Positions 50,313-59,925 of a DNA stretch of 60,000 bases are shown piece by piece. A program made the translations under genes and the position numbers. Location of the stretch: contig CM060734.1 in assembly GCA_030704615.1 (NCBI GenBank), positions 27,034,001 to 27,094,000 on the forward strand, in the 5' to 3' direction. The notes under the pieces were generated by a model, which was given only the letters and a program-made list of their open reading frames with translations, was not told the DNA's origin and did no database searches. The DNA comes from Takakia lepidozioides. Taxonomy: Eukaryota > Streptophyta > Takakiopsida > Takakiales > Takakiaceae. The first letter of the stretch is position 1, and every line of letters starts with the position of its first letter.

Positions 50313-52100
50313 AGGGTGAACCCATCGTTCGATGTTCAAATGAATTTTTGATTGCTTTCAAACATTGCGAGTGTGTTGGACATACCTTGTCAGAGGTACG
50401 TGTCGAGTATCAGGTCAATCGAAATTGATTCAAAGGTGAACCCATCGTTCGATGTTCAAATGAATTTTGATTGCTTTCAATCATTGCGAGTGTGTTGGAC
50501 ATACCTTGTCACAGGCTACTGTCAAGTATCAGGTCAATCGAATTGATTCAAAGGGTGAACCCATCGTTCGATGTTCAAATGAATTTTTGATTGCTTTCAA
50601 TCTTTGCGAGTGTGTTGGACATACCTTGTCACATGCTCCTCTCAAGTATGAAGTCAATCAAAATTGATTGAAAGGGTGAACCCATCGTTCGATGTTCAAA
50701 TGATTTTTGATTGCTTTCAAACATTGCGAGTGTGTTGGACATACCTTGTCACATGCTCCTCTCAAGTATGAAGTCAATCAAAATTGATTGAAAGGGTGAA
50801 CCCATCGTTCGATGTTCAAATGATTTTTGATTGCTTTCAAACATTGCGAGTGTGTTTGGACATACCTTGTCAGAGGTACGTGTCAAGTATGAGTCAATCG
50901 AAATGATTCAAAGGGTGAACCCATCGTTCGATGTTCAAATGAATTTTTGATTGCTTTCAATCTTTGCGAGTGTGTTGGACATACCTTGTCACATGCTCCT
51001 CTCAAGTATGAAGTCAATCAAAATTGATTGAAAGGGTGAACCCATCGTTCGATGTTCAAATGATTTTTGATTGCTTTCAAATCTTTGCGAGTGTGTTGGA
51101 CATACCTTGTCACATGCTCCTCTCAAGTATGAAGTCAATCAAAATTGATTGAAAGGGTGAACCCATCGTTCGATGTTCAAATGATCTTTGATTGCTTTCA
51201 AACATTGCGAGTGTGTTGGACATACCTTGTCAGAGGTACGTGTCGAGTATCAGGTCAATCGAAATTGATTCAAAGGGTGAACCCATCGTTCGATGTTCAA
51301 ATGAATTTTTGATTGCTTTCAATCTTTGCGAGTGTGTTGGACATACCTTGTCACATGCTCCTCTCAAGTATGAGTCAATCGAAATTGATTCAAAGGGTGA
51401 ACCCATCGTTCGATGTTCAAATGAATTTTTGATTGCTTTCAATCTTTGCGAGTGTGTTGGACATACCTTGTCACATGCTCCTCTCAAGTATGAAGTCAAT
51501 CAAAATTGATTGAAAGGGTGAACCCATCGTTCGATGTTCAAATGAATTTTTGATTGCTTTCAAACATTGCGAGTGTGTTGGACTTACCTTGTCAGAGGTA
51601 CGTGTCGAGTATGAGGTCAATCAAAATTGATTCAAAGGGTGAACCCATCGTTCGATGTTCAAATGAACTTTTGATTGCTTTCAATCTTTGCGAGTGTGTT
51701 GGACATACCTTGTCACATGCTCCTCTCAAGTATGAAGTCAATCAAAATTGATTGAAAGGGTGAACCCATCGTTCGATGTTCAAATGATTTTTGATTGCTT
51801 TCAAACATTGCGAGTGTGTTGGACTTACCTTGTCAGAGGTACGTGTCGAGTATCAGGTCAATCGAAATTGATTCAAAGGGTGAACCCATCGTTCGATGTT
51901 CAAATGAATTTTTGATTGCTTTCAATCTTTGCGAGTGTGTTGGACATACCTTGTCACATGCTCCTCTCAAGTATGAAGTCAATCAAAATTGATTGAAAGG
52001 GTGAACCCATCGTTCGATGTTCAAATGATTTTTGATTGCTTTCAAACATTGCGAGTGTGTTGGACATACCTTGTCACATGCTCCTCTCAAGTATGAAGTC

Positions 52101-52830
52101 AATCAGAATTGATTGAAAGGGTGAACCCATCGTTCGATGTTCCAATGAATTTTTGATTGCTTTCAATCATTGCGAGTGTGTTGGACATACCTTGTCACAT
52201 GCTCCTCTCAAGTATGAAGTCAATCAAAATTGATTGAAAGGGTGAACCCATCGTTCGATGTTCAAATGATCTTTGATTGCTTTCAAACATTGCGAGTGTG
52301 TTGGACATACCTTGTCAGAGGTACGTGTCAAGTATCATGTCAATCGAAATGGATTCAAAGGGTGAACCCATCGTTCGATGTTCAAATGAATTTTGATTGC
52401 TTTCAATCTTTGCGAGTGTGTTGGACATACCTTGTCACATGCTCCTCTCAAGTATGAAGTCAATCAAAATTGATTGAAAGGGTGAACCCATCGTTCGATG
52501 TTCAAATGATCTTTGATTGCTTTCAAACATTGCGAGTGTGTTGGACATACCTTGTCAGAGGTACGTGTCGAGTATCAGGTCAATCGAATTGATTCAAAGG
52601 GTGAACCCATCGTTCGATGTTCAAATGAATTTTTGATTGCTTTCAATCTTTGCGAGTGTGTTGGACATACCTTGTCACATGCTCCTCTCAAGTATGAGGT
52701 CAATCGAAATTGATTCAAAGGGTGAACCCATTGTTCGATGTTCAAATGAATTTTTGATTGCTTTCAATCTTTGCGAGTGTGTTGGACATACCTTGTCACA
52801 TGCTCCTCTCAATCAAAATGGATTGAAAGG
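52101..52830 (+). repeat. Segment duplicated 3.36 kb downstream, copy 1
   Basis: Linked markers in order: B with AATCAGAATTG (52101), A with CAAGTATCATGTCAATCG and AAATGG (about 52327), standard A (about 52511), B' with TATGAGG, then a B with a 12-bp deletion reading CTCTCAATCAAAATGG (52806-52821). All of them recur at an offset of 3358-3359 bp in 55459-56190, about 28 monomers away. Confidence 0.8.
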
Positions 52831-55458
52831 GTGAACCCATCGTTCGATGTTCAAATGAATTTTTGATTGCTTTCAAACATTGCGAGTGTGTTGGACTTAC
52901 CTTGTCAGAGGTACGTGTGCAGTATCATGTCAATCGAAATTGATTCAAAGGGTGAACCCATCGTTCGATGTTCAAATGAATTTTGATTGCTTTCAAACAT
53001 TGCGAGTGTGTTGGACATACCTTGTCAGAGGTACGTGTGGAGTATCAGGTCAATCGAATCTGATTCAAAGGGTGAACCCATCGTTCGATGTTCAAATGAA
53101 TTTTTGATTGCTTTCAATCTTTGCGAGTGTGTTGGACATACCTTGTCACATGCTCCTCTCAAGTATGAAGTCAATCAAAATTGATTGAAAGGGTGAACCC
53201 ATCGTTCGATGTTCAAATGATCTTTGATTGCTTTCAAACATGGCGAGTGTGTTGGACATACCTTGTCAGAGGTACGTGTCAAGTATCATGTCAATCGAAA
53301 TGGATTCAAAGGGTGAACCCATCGTTCGATGTTCAAATGAATTTTTGATTGCTTTCAATCTTTGCGAGTGTGTTGGACATACCTTGTCACATGCTCCTCT
53401 CAAGTATGAAGTCAATCAAAATAAATTGAAAGGGTGAACCCATCGTTCGATGTTCAAATGATTTTGATTGCTTTCAATCTTTGCGAGTGTGTTGGACATA
53501 CCTTGTCACATGCTCCTCTCAAGTATGAAGTCAATCAGAATTGATTGAAAGGGTGAACCCATTGTTCGATGTTCCAATGAATTTTTGATTGTTTTCAAAC
53601 ATTGCGAGTGTGTTGGACATACCTTGTCACATGCTCCTCTCAAGTATGAAGTCAATCAAAATTGATTGAAAGGGTGAACCCATCGTTCGATGTTCAAATG
53701 ATCTTTGATTGCTTTCAAACATGGCGAGTGTGTTGGACATACCTTGTCAGAGGTACGTGTCAAGTATCATGTCAATCGAAATGGATTCAAAGGTTGAACC
53801 CATCGTTCGATGTTCAAATGAATTTTGATTGCTTTCAATCTTTGCGAGTGTGTTGGACATACCTTGTCACATGCTCCTCTCAAGTATGAAGTCAATCAAA
53901 ATTGATTGAAAGGGTGAACCCATCGTTCGATGTTCAAATGATCTTTGATTGCTTTCAAACATTGCGAGTGTGTTGGACATACCTTGTCAGAGGTACGTGT
54001 CGAGTATGAGGTCAATCGAAATTGATTCAAAGGGTGAACCCATCGTTCGATGTTCAAATGAATTTTTGATTGCATTCAATCTTTGCGAGTGTGTTGGACA
54101 TACCTTGTCACATGCTCCTCTCAAGTATGAGGTCAATCGAAATTGATTCAAAGGGTGAACCCATCGTTCGATGTTCAAATGATTTTTGATTGCTTTCAAT
54201 CTTTGCGAGTGTGTTGGACATACCTTGTCACATGCTCCTCTCAAGTATGAAGTCAATCAAAATTGATTGAAAGGGTGAACCCATCGTTCGATGTTCAAAT
54301 GATTTTTGATTGCTTTCAAACATTGCGAGTGTGTTGGACATACCTTGTCACATGCTCCTCTCAAGTATGAAGTCAATCAAAATTGATTGAAAGGGTGAAC
54401 CCATCGTTCAATGTTCAAATGATTTTTGATTGCTTTCAAACATTGCGAGTGTGTTGGACATACCTTGTCACATGCTCCTCTCAAGTATGAAGTCAATGAA
54501 AATTGATTGAAAGGGTGAACCCATCGTTCGATGTTCAAATTGATCTTTGATTGCTTTCCAAACATTGCGAGTGTGTTGGACATACCTTGTCAGAGGTACG
54601 TGTCGAGTATCAGGTCAATCGAAATTGATTCAAAGGGTGAACCCATCGTTCGATGTTCAAATGAATTTTTGATTGCATTCAATCTTTGCGAGTGTGTTGG
54701 ACATACCTTGTCACATGCTCCTCTCAAGTATGAGATCAATCGAAATTGATTGAAAGGGTGAACCCATCGTTCGATGTTCAAATGAATTTTTGATTGCTTT
54801 CAATCTTTGCGAGTGTGTTGGACATACCTTGTCACATGCTCCTCTCAAGTATGAAGTCAATCAAAATTGATTGAAAGGGTGAACCCATCGTTCGATGTTC
54901 AAATGAATTTTGATTGCTTTCAAACATTGCGAGTGTGTTGGACTTACCTTGTCAGAGGTACGTGTCGAGTATGAGGTCAATCAAAATTGATTCAAAGGGT
55001 GAACCCATCGTTCGATGTTCAAATGAATTTTTGATTGCTTTCAATCTTTGCGAGTGTGTTGGACATACCTTGTCACATGCTCCTCTCAAGTATGAAGTCA
55101 ATCAAAATTGATTGAAAGGGTGAACCATCGTTCGATGTTCAAATGATCTTGATTGCTTTCAAACATTGCGAGTGTGTTGGACATTACCTTGTCAGAGGTA
55201 CGTGTCGAGTATGAGGTCAATCGAAATTGATTCAAAGGGTGAACCCATCGTTCGATGTTCAAATGAATTTTTGATTGCTTTCAATCTTGCGAGTGTGTTG
55301 GACATACCTTGTCACATGCTCCTCTCAAGTATGAAGTCAATCAAAATTGATTGAAAGGGTGAACCCATCGTTCGATGTTCAAATGATTTTTGATTGCTTT
55401 CAAACATTGCGAGTGTGTTGGACATACCTTGTCACATGCTCCTCTCAAGTATGAAGTC

Positions 55459-56190
55459 AATCAGAATTGATTGAAAGGGTGAACCCATTGTTCGATGTTC
55501 AAATGAATTTTTGATTGCTTTCAAACATTGCGAGTGTGTTGGACATACCTTGTCACATGCTCCTCTCAAGTATGAAGTCAATCAAAATTGATTGAAAGGG
55601 TGAACCCATCGTTCGATGTTCAATGAATCTTTGATTGCTTTCAAACATTGCGAGTGTGTTGGACATACCTTGTCAGAGGTACGTGTCAAGTATGATGTCA
55701 ATCGAAATGGATTCAAAGGGTGAACCCATCGTTCGATGTTCAAATGAATTTTGATTGCTTTCAATCTTTGCGAGTGTGTTGGACATACCTTGTCACATGC
55801 TCCTCTCAAGTATGAAGTCAATCAAAATAAATTGAAAGGGTGAACCCATTGTTCGATGTTCAAATGATCTTTGATTGCTTCCAAACATTGAGAGTGTGTT
55901 GGACATACCTTGTCAGAGGTACGTGTCGAGTATCAGGTCAATCGAAATTGATTCAAAGGGTGAACCCATCGTTCGATGTTCAAATGAATTTTTGATTGCA
56001 TTCAATCTTTGCGAGTGTGTTGGACATACCTTGTCACATGCTCCTCTCAAGTATGAGGTCAATCGAAATTGATTCAAAGGGTGAACCCATCGTTCGATGT
56101 TCAAATGAATTTTTGATTGCTTTCAATCTTTGCGAGTGTGTTGGACATACCTTGTCACATGCTCCTCTCAATCAAAATGGATTGAAAGGG
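55459..56190 (+). repeat. Segment duplicated from 3.36 kb upstream, copy 2
   Basis: Carries the same marker order as 52101-52830: AATCAGAATTG (55459), CAAGTATGATGTCAATCG with AAATGG (about 55687), A (about 55870, with CTTCCAAACATTGAGAG), B' with GATTGCATTC and TATGAGG, and the 12-bp-deleted B with CAAAATGGATTG (56166-56184). It ends at a truncation at 56194/56195. Small differences from copy 1 show that the two have diverged slightly or been partly converted. Confidence 0.8.
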
Positions 56191-56200
56191 TGAATGTCAA
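56191..56200 (+). repeat. Monomer junction with about 80 bp missing
   Basis: GGGTGAA (ending 56194) is joined directly to TGTCAAGTATCAGG (from 56195). About 80 bp are missing, from CCCATCG of one monomer to GGTACG of the next A monomer. No homology longer than a base or two is visible at the join, unlike the truncation at 20258. Confidence 0.85.
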
Positions 56201-59141
56201 GTATCAGGTCAATCGAAATTGATTCAAAGGGTGAACCCATCGTTCGATGTTCAAATGAATTTTGATTGCTTTCAAACATTGCGAGTGTGTTGGACATACC
56301 TTGTCAGAGGTACGTGTCAAGTATCAGGTCAATCGAATTGATTCAAAGGGTGAACCCATCGTTCGATGTTCAAATGAATTTTTGATTGCTTTCAATCTTT
56401 GCGAGTGTGTTGGACATACCTTGTCACATGCTCCTCTCAAGTATGAAGTCAATCAAAATTGATTGAAAAGGTGAACCCATCGTTCGATGTTCAAATGAAT
56501 TTTTGATTGCTTTCAAACATGCGAGTGTGTTGGACATACCTTGTCACATGCTCCTCTCAATATGAAGTCAATCGAAATTGATTCAAAGGGTGAACCCATC
56601 GTTCGATGTTCAAATGATTTTTGATTGCTTTCAATCTTTGCGAGTGTGTTGGACATACCTTGTCACATGCTCCTCTCAAGTATGAAGTCAATCAAAATTG
56701 ATTGAAAGGGTGAACCCATCGTTCGATGTTCAAATGATTTTGATTGCTTTCAATCTTTGCGAGTGTGTTGGACATACCTTGTCACATGCTCCTCTCAAGT
56801 ATGAAGTCAATCGAAATTGATTGAAAGGGTGAACCCATCGTTCGATGTTCAAATGAATTTTTGATTGCTTTCAAACATTGCGAGTGTGTTGGACATACCT
56901 TGTCACATGCTCCTCTCAAGTATGAAGTCAATCAAAATTGATTGAAAGGGTGAACCCATCGTTCGATGTTCAAATGATTTTTGATTGCTTTCAAACATTG
57001 CGAGTGTGTTGGACATACCTTGTCAGAGGTACGTGTCAAGTATGAGGTCAATCGAAATTGATTCAAAGGGTGAACCCATCGTTCGATGTTCAAATGAATT
57101 TTTGATTGCTTTCAATCTTTGCGAGTGTGTTGGACATACCTTGTCACATGCTCCTCTCAAGTATGAAGTCAATCAAAATTGATTGAAAGGGTGAACCCAT
57201 CGTTCGATGTTCAAATGATCTTTGATTGCTTTCAAACATTGCGAGTGTGTTGGACATACCTTGTCAGAGGTACGTGTCGAGTATCAGGTCAATCGAAATT
57301 GATTCAAAGGGTGAACCCATCGTTCGATGTTCAAATGAATTTTTGATTGCTTTCAATCTTTGCGAGTGTGTTGGACATACCTTGTCACATGCTCCTCTCA
57401 AGTATGAAGTCAATCAAAATTGATTGAAAGGGTGAACCCATCGTTCGATGTTCAAATGATTTTGATTGCTTTCAATCTTTGCGAGTGTGTTGGACATACC
57501 TTGTCACATGCTCCTCTCAAGTATGAAGTCAATCAAAATTGATTGAAAGGGTGAACCCATCGTTCGATGTTCAAATGATTTTTGATTGCTTTCAAACATT
57601 GCGAGTGTGTTGGACATACCTTGTCACATGCTCCTCTCAAGTATGAAGTCAATCAAAATTGATTGAAAGGGTGAACCCATCGTTCGATGTTCAAATGATT
57701 TTTGATTGCTTTCAATCTTGCGAGTGTGTTGGACATACCTTGTCACATGCTCCTCTCAAGTATGAAGTCAATCAAAATTGATTGAAAGGGTGAACCCATC
57801 GTTCGATGTTCAAATGATCTTTGATTGCTTTCAAACATTGCGAGTGTGTTGGACATACCTTGTCAGAGGTACGTGTCGAGTATCAGGTCAATCGAAATTG
57901 ATTCAAAGGGTGAACCCATCGTTCGATGTTCAAATGAATTTTTGATTGCTTTCAATCTTTGCGAGTGTGTTGGACATACCTTGTCACATGCTCCTCTCAA
58001 GTATGAGTCAATCGAAATTGATTCAAAGGGTGAACCCATCGTTCGATGTTCAAATGAATTTTTGATTGCTTTCAATCTTTGCGAGTGTGTTGGACATACC
58101 TTGTCACATGCTCCTCTCAAGTATGAAGTCAATCAAAATTGATTGAAAGGGTGAACCCATCGTTCGATGTTCAAATGAATTTTTGATTGCTTTCAAACAT
58201 TGCGAGTGTGTTGGACATACCTTGTCAGAGGTACGTGTCGAGTATGAGGTCAATCAAATTGATTCAAAGGGTGAACCCATCGTTCGATGTTCAAATGAAT
58301 TTTTGATTGCTTTCAATCTTTGCGAGTGTGTTGGACATACCTTGTCACATGCTCCTCTCAAGTATGAAGTCAATCAAAATTGATTGAAAGGGTGAACCCA
58401 TCGTTCGATGTTCAAATGATCTTTGATTGCTTTCAAACATTGCGAGTGTGTTGGACATACCTTGTCAGAGGTACGTGTCAAGTATGAGGTCAATCGAAAT
58501 TGATTCAAAGGGTGAACCCATCGTTCGATGTTCAAATGAATTTTTGATTGCTTTCAATCTTTGCGAGTGTGTTGGACATACCTTGTCACATGCTCCTCTC
58601 AAGTATGAAGTCAATCAAAATTGATTGAAAGGGTGAACCCATCGTTCGATGTTCAAATGATTTTGATTGCTTTCAAACATTGCGAGTGTGTTGGACATAC
58701 CTTGTCACATGCTCCTCTCAAGTATGAAGTCAATCAAATTGATTGAAAGGGTGAACCCATCGTTCGATGTTCAAATGAATTTTTGATTGCTTTCAAACAT
58801 TGCGAGTGTGTTGGACATACCTTGTCACATGCTCCTCTCAAGTATGAAGTCAATCAAAATTGATTGAAAGGGTGAACCCATCGTTCGATGTTCAAATGAT
58901 TTTTGATTGCTTTCAAACATTGCGAGTGTGTTGGACATACCTTGTCAGAGGTACGTGTCAAGTATGAGTCAATCGAAATTGATTCAAAGGGTGAACCCAT
59001 CGTTCGATGTTCAAATGAATTTTTGATTGCTTTCAATCTTTGCGAGTGTGTTGGACATACCTTGTCACATGCTCCTCTCAAGTATGAAGTCAATCAAAAT
59101 TGATTGAAAGGGTGAACCCATCGTTCGATGTTCAAATGATC

Positions 59142-59262
59142 TTTGATTGCTTTCAAACATTGCGAGTGTGTTGGACATACCTTGTCAGAGGTACGTGTCG
59201 AGTATCAGGTCAATCGAAATTGATTCAAAGGGTGAACCCATCGTTCGATGTTCAAATGAATT
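59142..59262 (+). repeat. Representative A-type monomer (121 bp)
   Basis: A clean consensus-like copy, starting by convention at TTTGATTGC. In order it contains TCAAACATTGCGAG, GTGTGTTGGACATACC, the A-specific GTCAGAGGTACGTGTCGAG, TATCAGGTCAATCG, AAATTGATTCAAAGGG, TGAACCCATCGTTCGATG and TTCAAATGAATT. It has 49 G or C in 121 (about 40%) and six CpG sites, close to random expectation, so CpG is not depleted. Common A variants are CAAGTATCAGG, CGAGTATGAGG, TATCATGTCAATCGAAATGG and TTGGACTTACC in place of TTGGACATACC. Confidence 0.93.
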
Positions 59263-59331
59263 TTTGATTGCTTTCAATCTTTGCGAGTGTGTTGGACATA
59301 CCTTGTCACATGCTCCTCTCAAGTATGAAGT

Positions 59332-59347
59332 CAATCAAAATTGATTG
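59332..59347. repeat. Perfect 6-bp inverted repeat in B monomers
   Basis: CAATCA-AAAT-TGATTG: two perfect 6-bp arms around a 4-base centre. It is present in nearly every B monomer. In A monomers the same site reads CAATCGAAATTGATTC, which shortens the symmetry to about 4 bp. The element could form a small hairpin or bind a dimeric protein; function is not shown. Confidence 0.8.
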
Positions 59348-59380
59348 AAAGGGTGAACCCATCGTTCGATGTTCAAATGA
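59348..59380 (+). repeat. Most conserved 33-bp core of the monomer
   Basis: The segment from AAAGGGTGAACC to CAAATGA is essentially the same in A, B and mosaic monomers over the whole window, while the preceding 25 or so bases (after CTTGTCA) separate the subfamilies. The second well-kept stretch is GCGAGTGTGTTGGACATACC followed by TTGTCA. Conserved and variable blocks inside a satellite monomer are known from other satellites, where the conserved block sometimes binds a protein; no binding is shown here. Confidence 0.7.
59355..59374. repeat. Near-palindrome conserved in all monomers
   Basis: GAAC-CC-ATCG-TT-CGAT-GTTC: 8-bp arms (GAACATCG-like) with a 2-base CC bulge on the left arm and a TT centre. 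It is shared by A and B monomers and also by the inverted segment, and it sits in the best conserved part of the repeat. Rare changes include CCCATTGTTCG (near 27345, 37761, 52730, 53562, 55488, 55848), CGTTCAATG near 54408 and CATCATCGATTCG near 31174. Confidence 0.8.
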
Positions 59381-59675
59381 TCTTTGATTGCTTTCAAACA
59401 TTGCGAGTGTGTTGGACATACCTTGTCAGAGGTACGTGTCGAGTATCAGGTCAATCGAAATTGATTCAAAGGGTGAACCCATCGTTCGATGTTCAAATGA
59501 ATTTTTGATTGCTTTCAATCTTTGCGAGTGTGTTGGACATACCTTGTCACATGCTCCTCTCAAGTATGAGGTCAATCAAAATTGATTCAAAGGGTGAACC
59601 CATCGTTCGATGTTCAAATGAATTTTTGATTGCTTTCAATCTTTGCGAGTGTGTTGGACATACCTTGTCACATGC

Positions 59676-59700
59676 TCCTCTCAATCAAAATTGATTGAAA
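59676..59700 (+). repeat. B monomer with recurrent 12-bp deletion, third copy
   Basis: Reads CTCTCAATCAAAATTGATTG. It lacks the same 12 bases (between two TCAA direct repeats) as the copies at 52811 and 56170, but has the normal AAATTG in place of AAATGG. It may be an independent deletion through the TCAA repeats or a converted copy. Confidence 0.8.
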
Positions 59701-59775
59701 GGGTGAACCCATCGTTCGATGTTCAAATGAATTTTTGATTGCTTTCAAACATTGCGAGTGTGTTGGACATACCTT

Positions 59776-59925
59776 GTCACAGGTACGTGTCTCAAGTATG
59801 GTCAATCGAAATTGATTGAAAGGGTGAACCCATCGTTCGATGTTCAAATGAATTTTGATTGCTTTCAAACATTGCGAGTGTGTTGGACATACCTTGTCAG
59901 AGGTCGTCTCAAGTATGAGGTCAAT
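59776..59925 (+). repeat. Two A/B chimeric monomer centres
   Basis: Successive monomers read GTCACAGGTACGTGTCTCAAG (about 59777-59797) and GTCAGAGGTCGTCTCAAG (about 59897-59914). Both mix the A centre (GGTACGTG) with the B end (TCTCAAG). Similar mosaics are near 4575 (ACGTGTCTCGAG), 36264 (CAGAGGCTCCTCTC), 46101 (CAGCTACGTCTCAAG), 46220 (GAGGCTACGTCCAAG) and 50512 (CAGGCTACTGTCAAG). Confidence 0.75.

Larger units (their letters stand above)
59263..59382 (+). repeat. Representative B-type monomer (120 bp)
   Basis: A clean consensus-like copy of the second subfamily. It differs from A by TCAATCTTTGCGAG at the left, the central GTCACATGCTCCTCTCAAG, TATGAAGTCAATCAAAATTG, GATTGAAAGGG, and a right end AAATGATC or AAATGATT that makes it one base shorter. 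It keeps only three CpG sites. Two A/B differences are exactly CG to CA changes (GTCGAG to CTCAAG, and AATCGAAA to AATCAAAA). A B-prime form with TATGAGGTCAATCGAAATTG downstream of the B centre is common, as at 40793-40913, and is an A/B mosaic. Confidence 0.93.

Noticed and set aside
59170-59200. Splice-donor-like sites (AGGTACGT on plus, AAGGTATGT on minus)
   Set aside because: Simple short matches repeated with every monomer. There are no exons or coding signal to support splicing.
59361-59375. Pol III B-box or tRNA-derived element (GTTCGATG)
   Set aside because: Only the GTTCGA core fits; the following bases do not match the B-box consensus and no A-box lies at a proper distance. A tRNA fold is not possible.
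59355-59380. CENP-B box
   Set aside because: TTCG is followed by ATGTTCAAATG, which lacks the required A and CGGG positions. The other strand does not fit either.
59142-59382. Identity with a known dimeric 120+120 satellite such as Drosophila Responder
   Set aside because: The dimer plan is similar in size, but I cannot confirm any sequence match from memory, so no family name is given. A search of satellite databases would decide.
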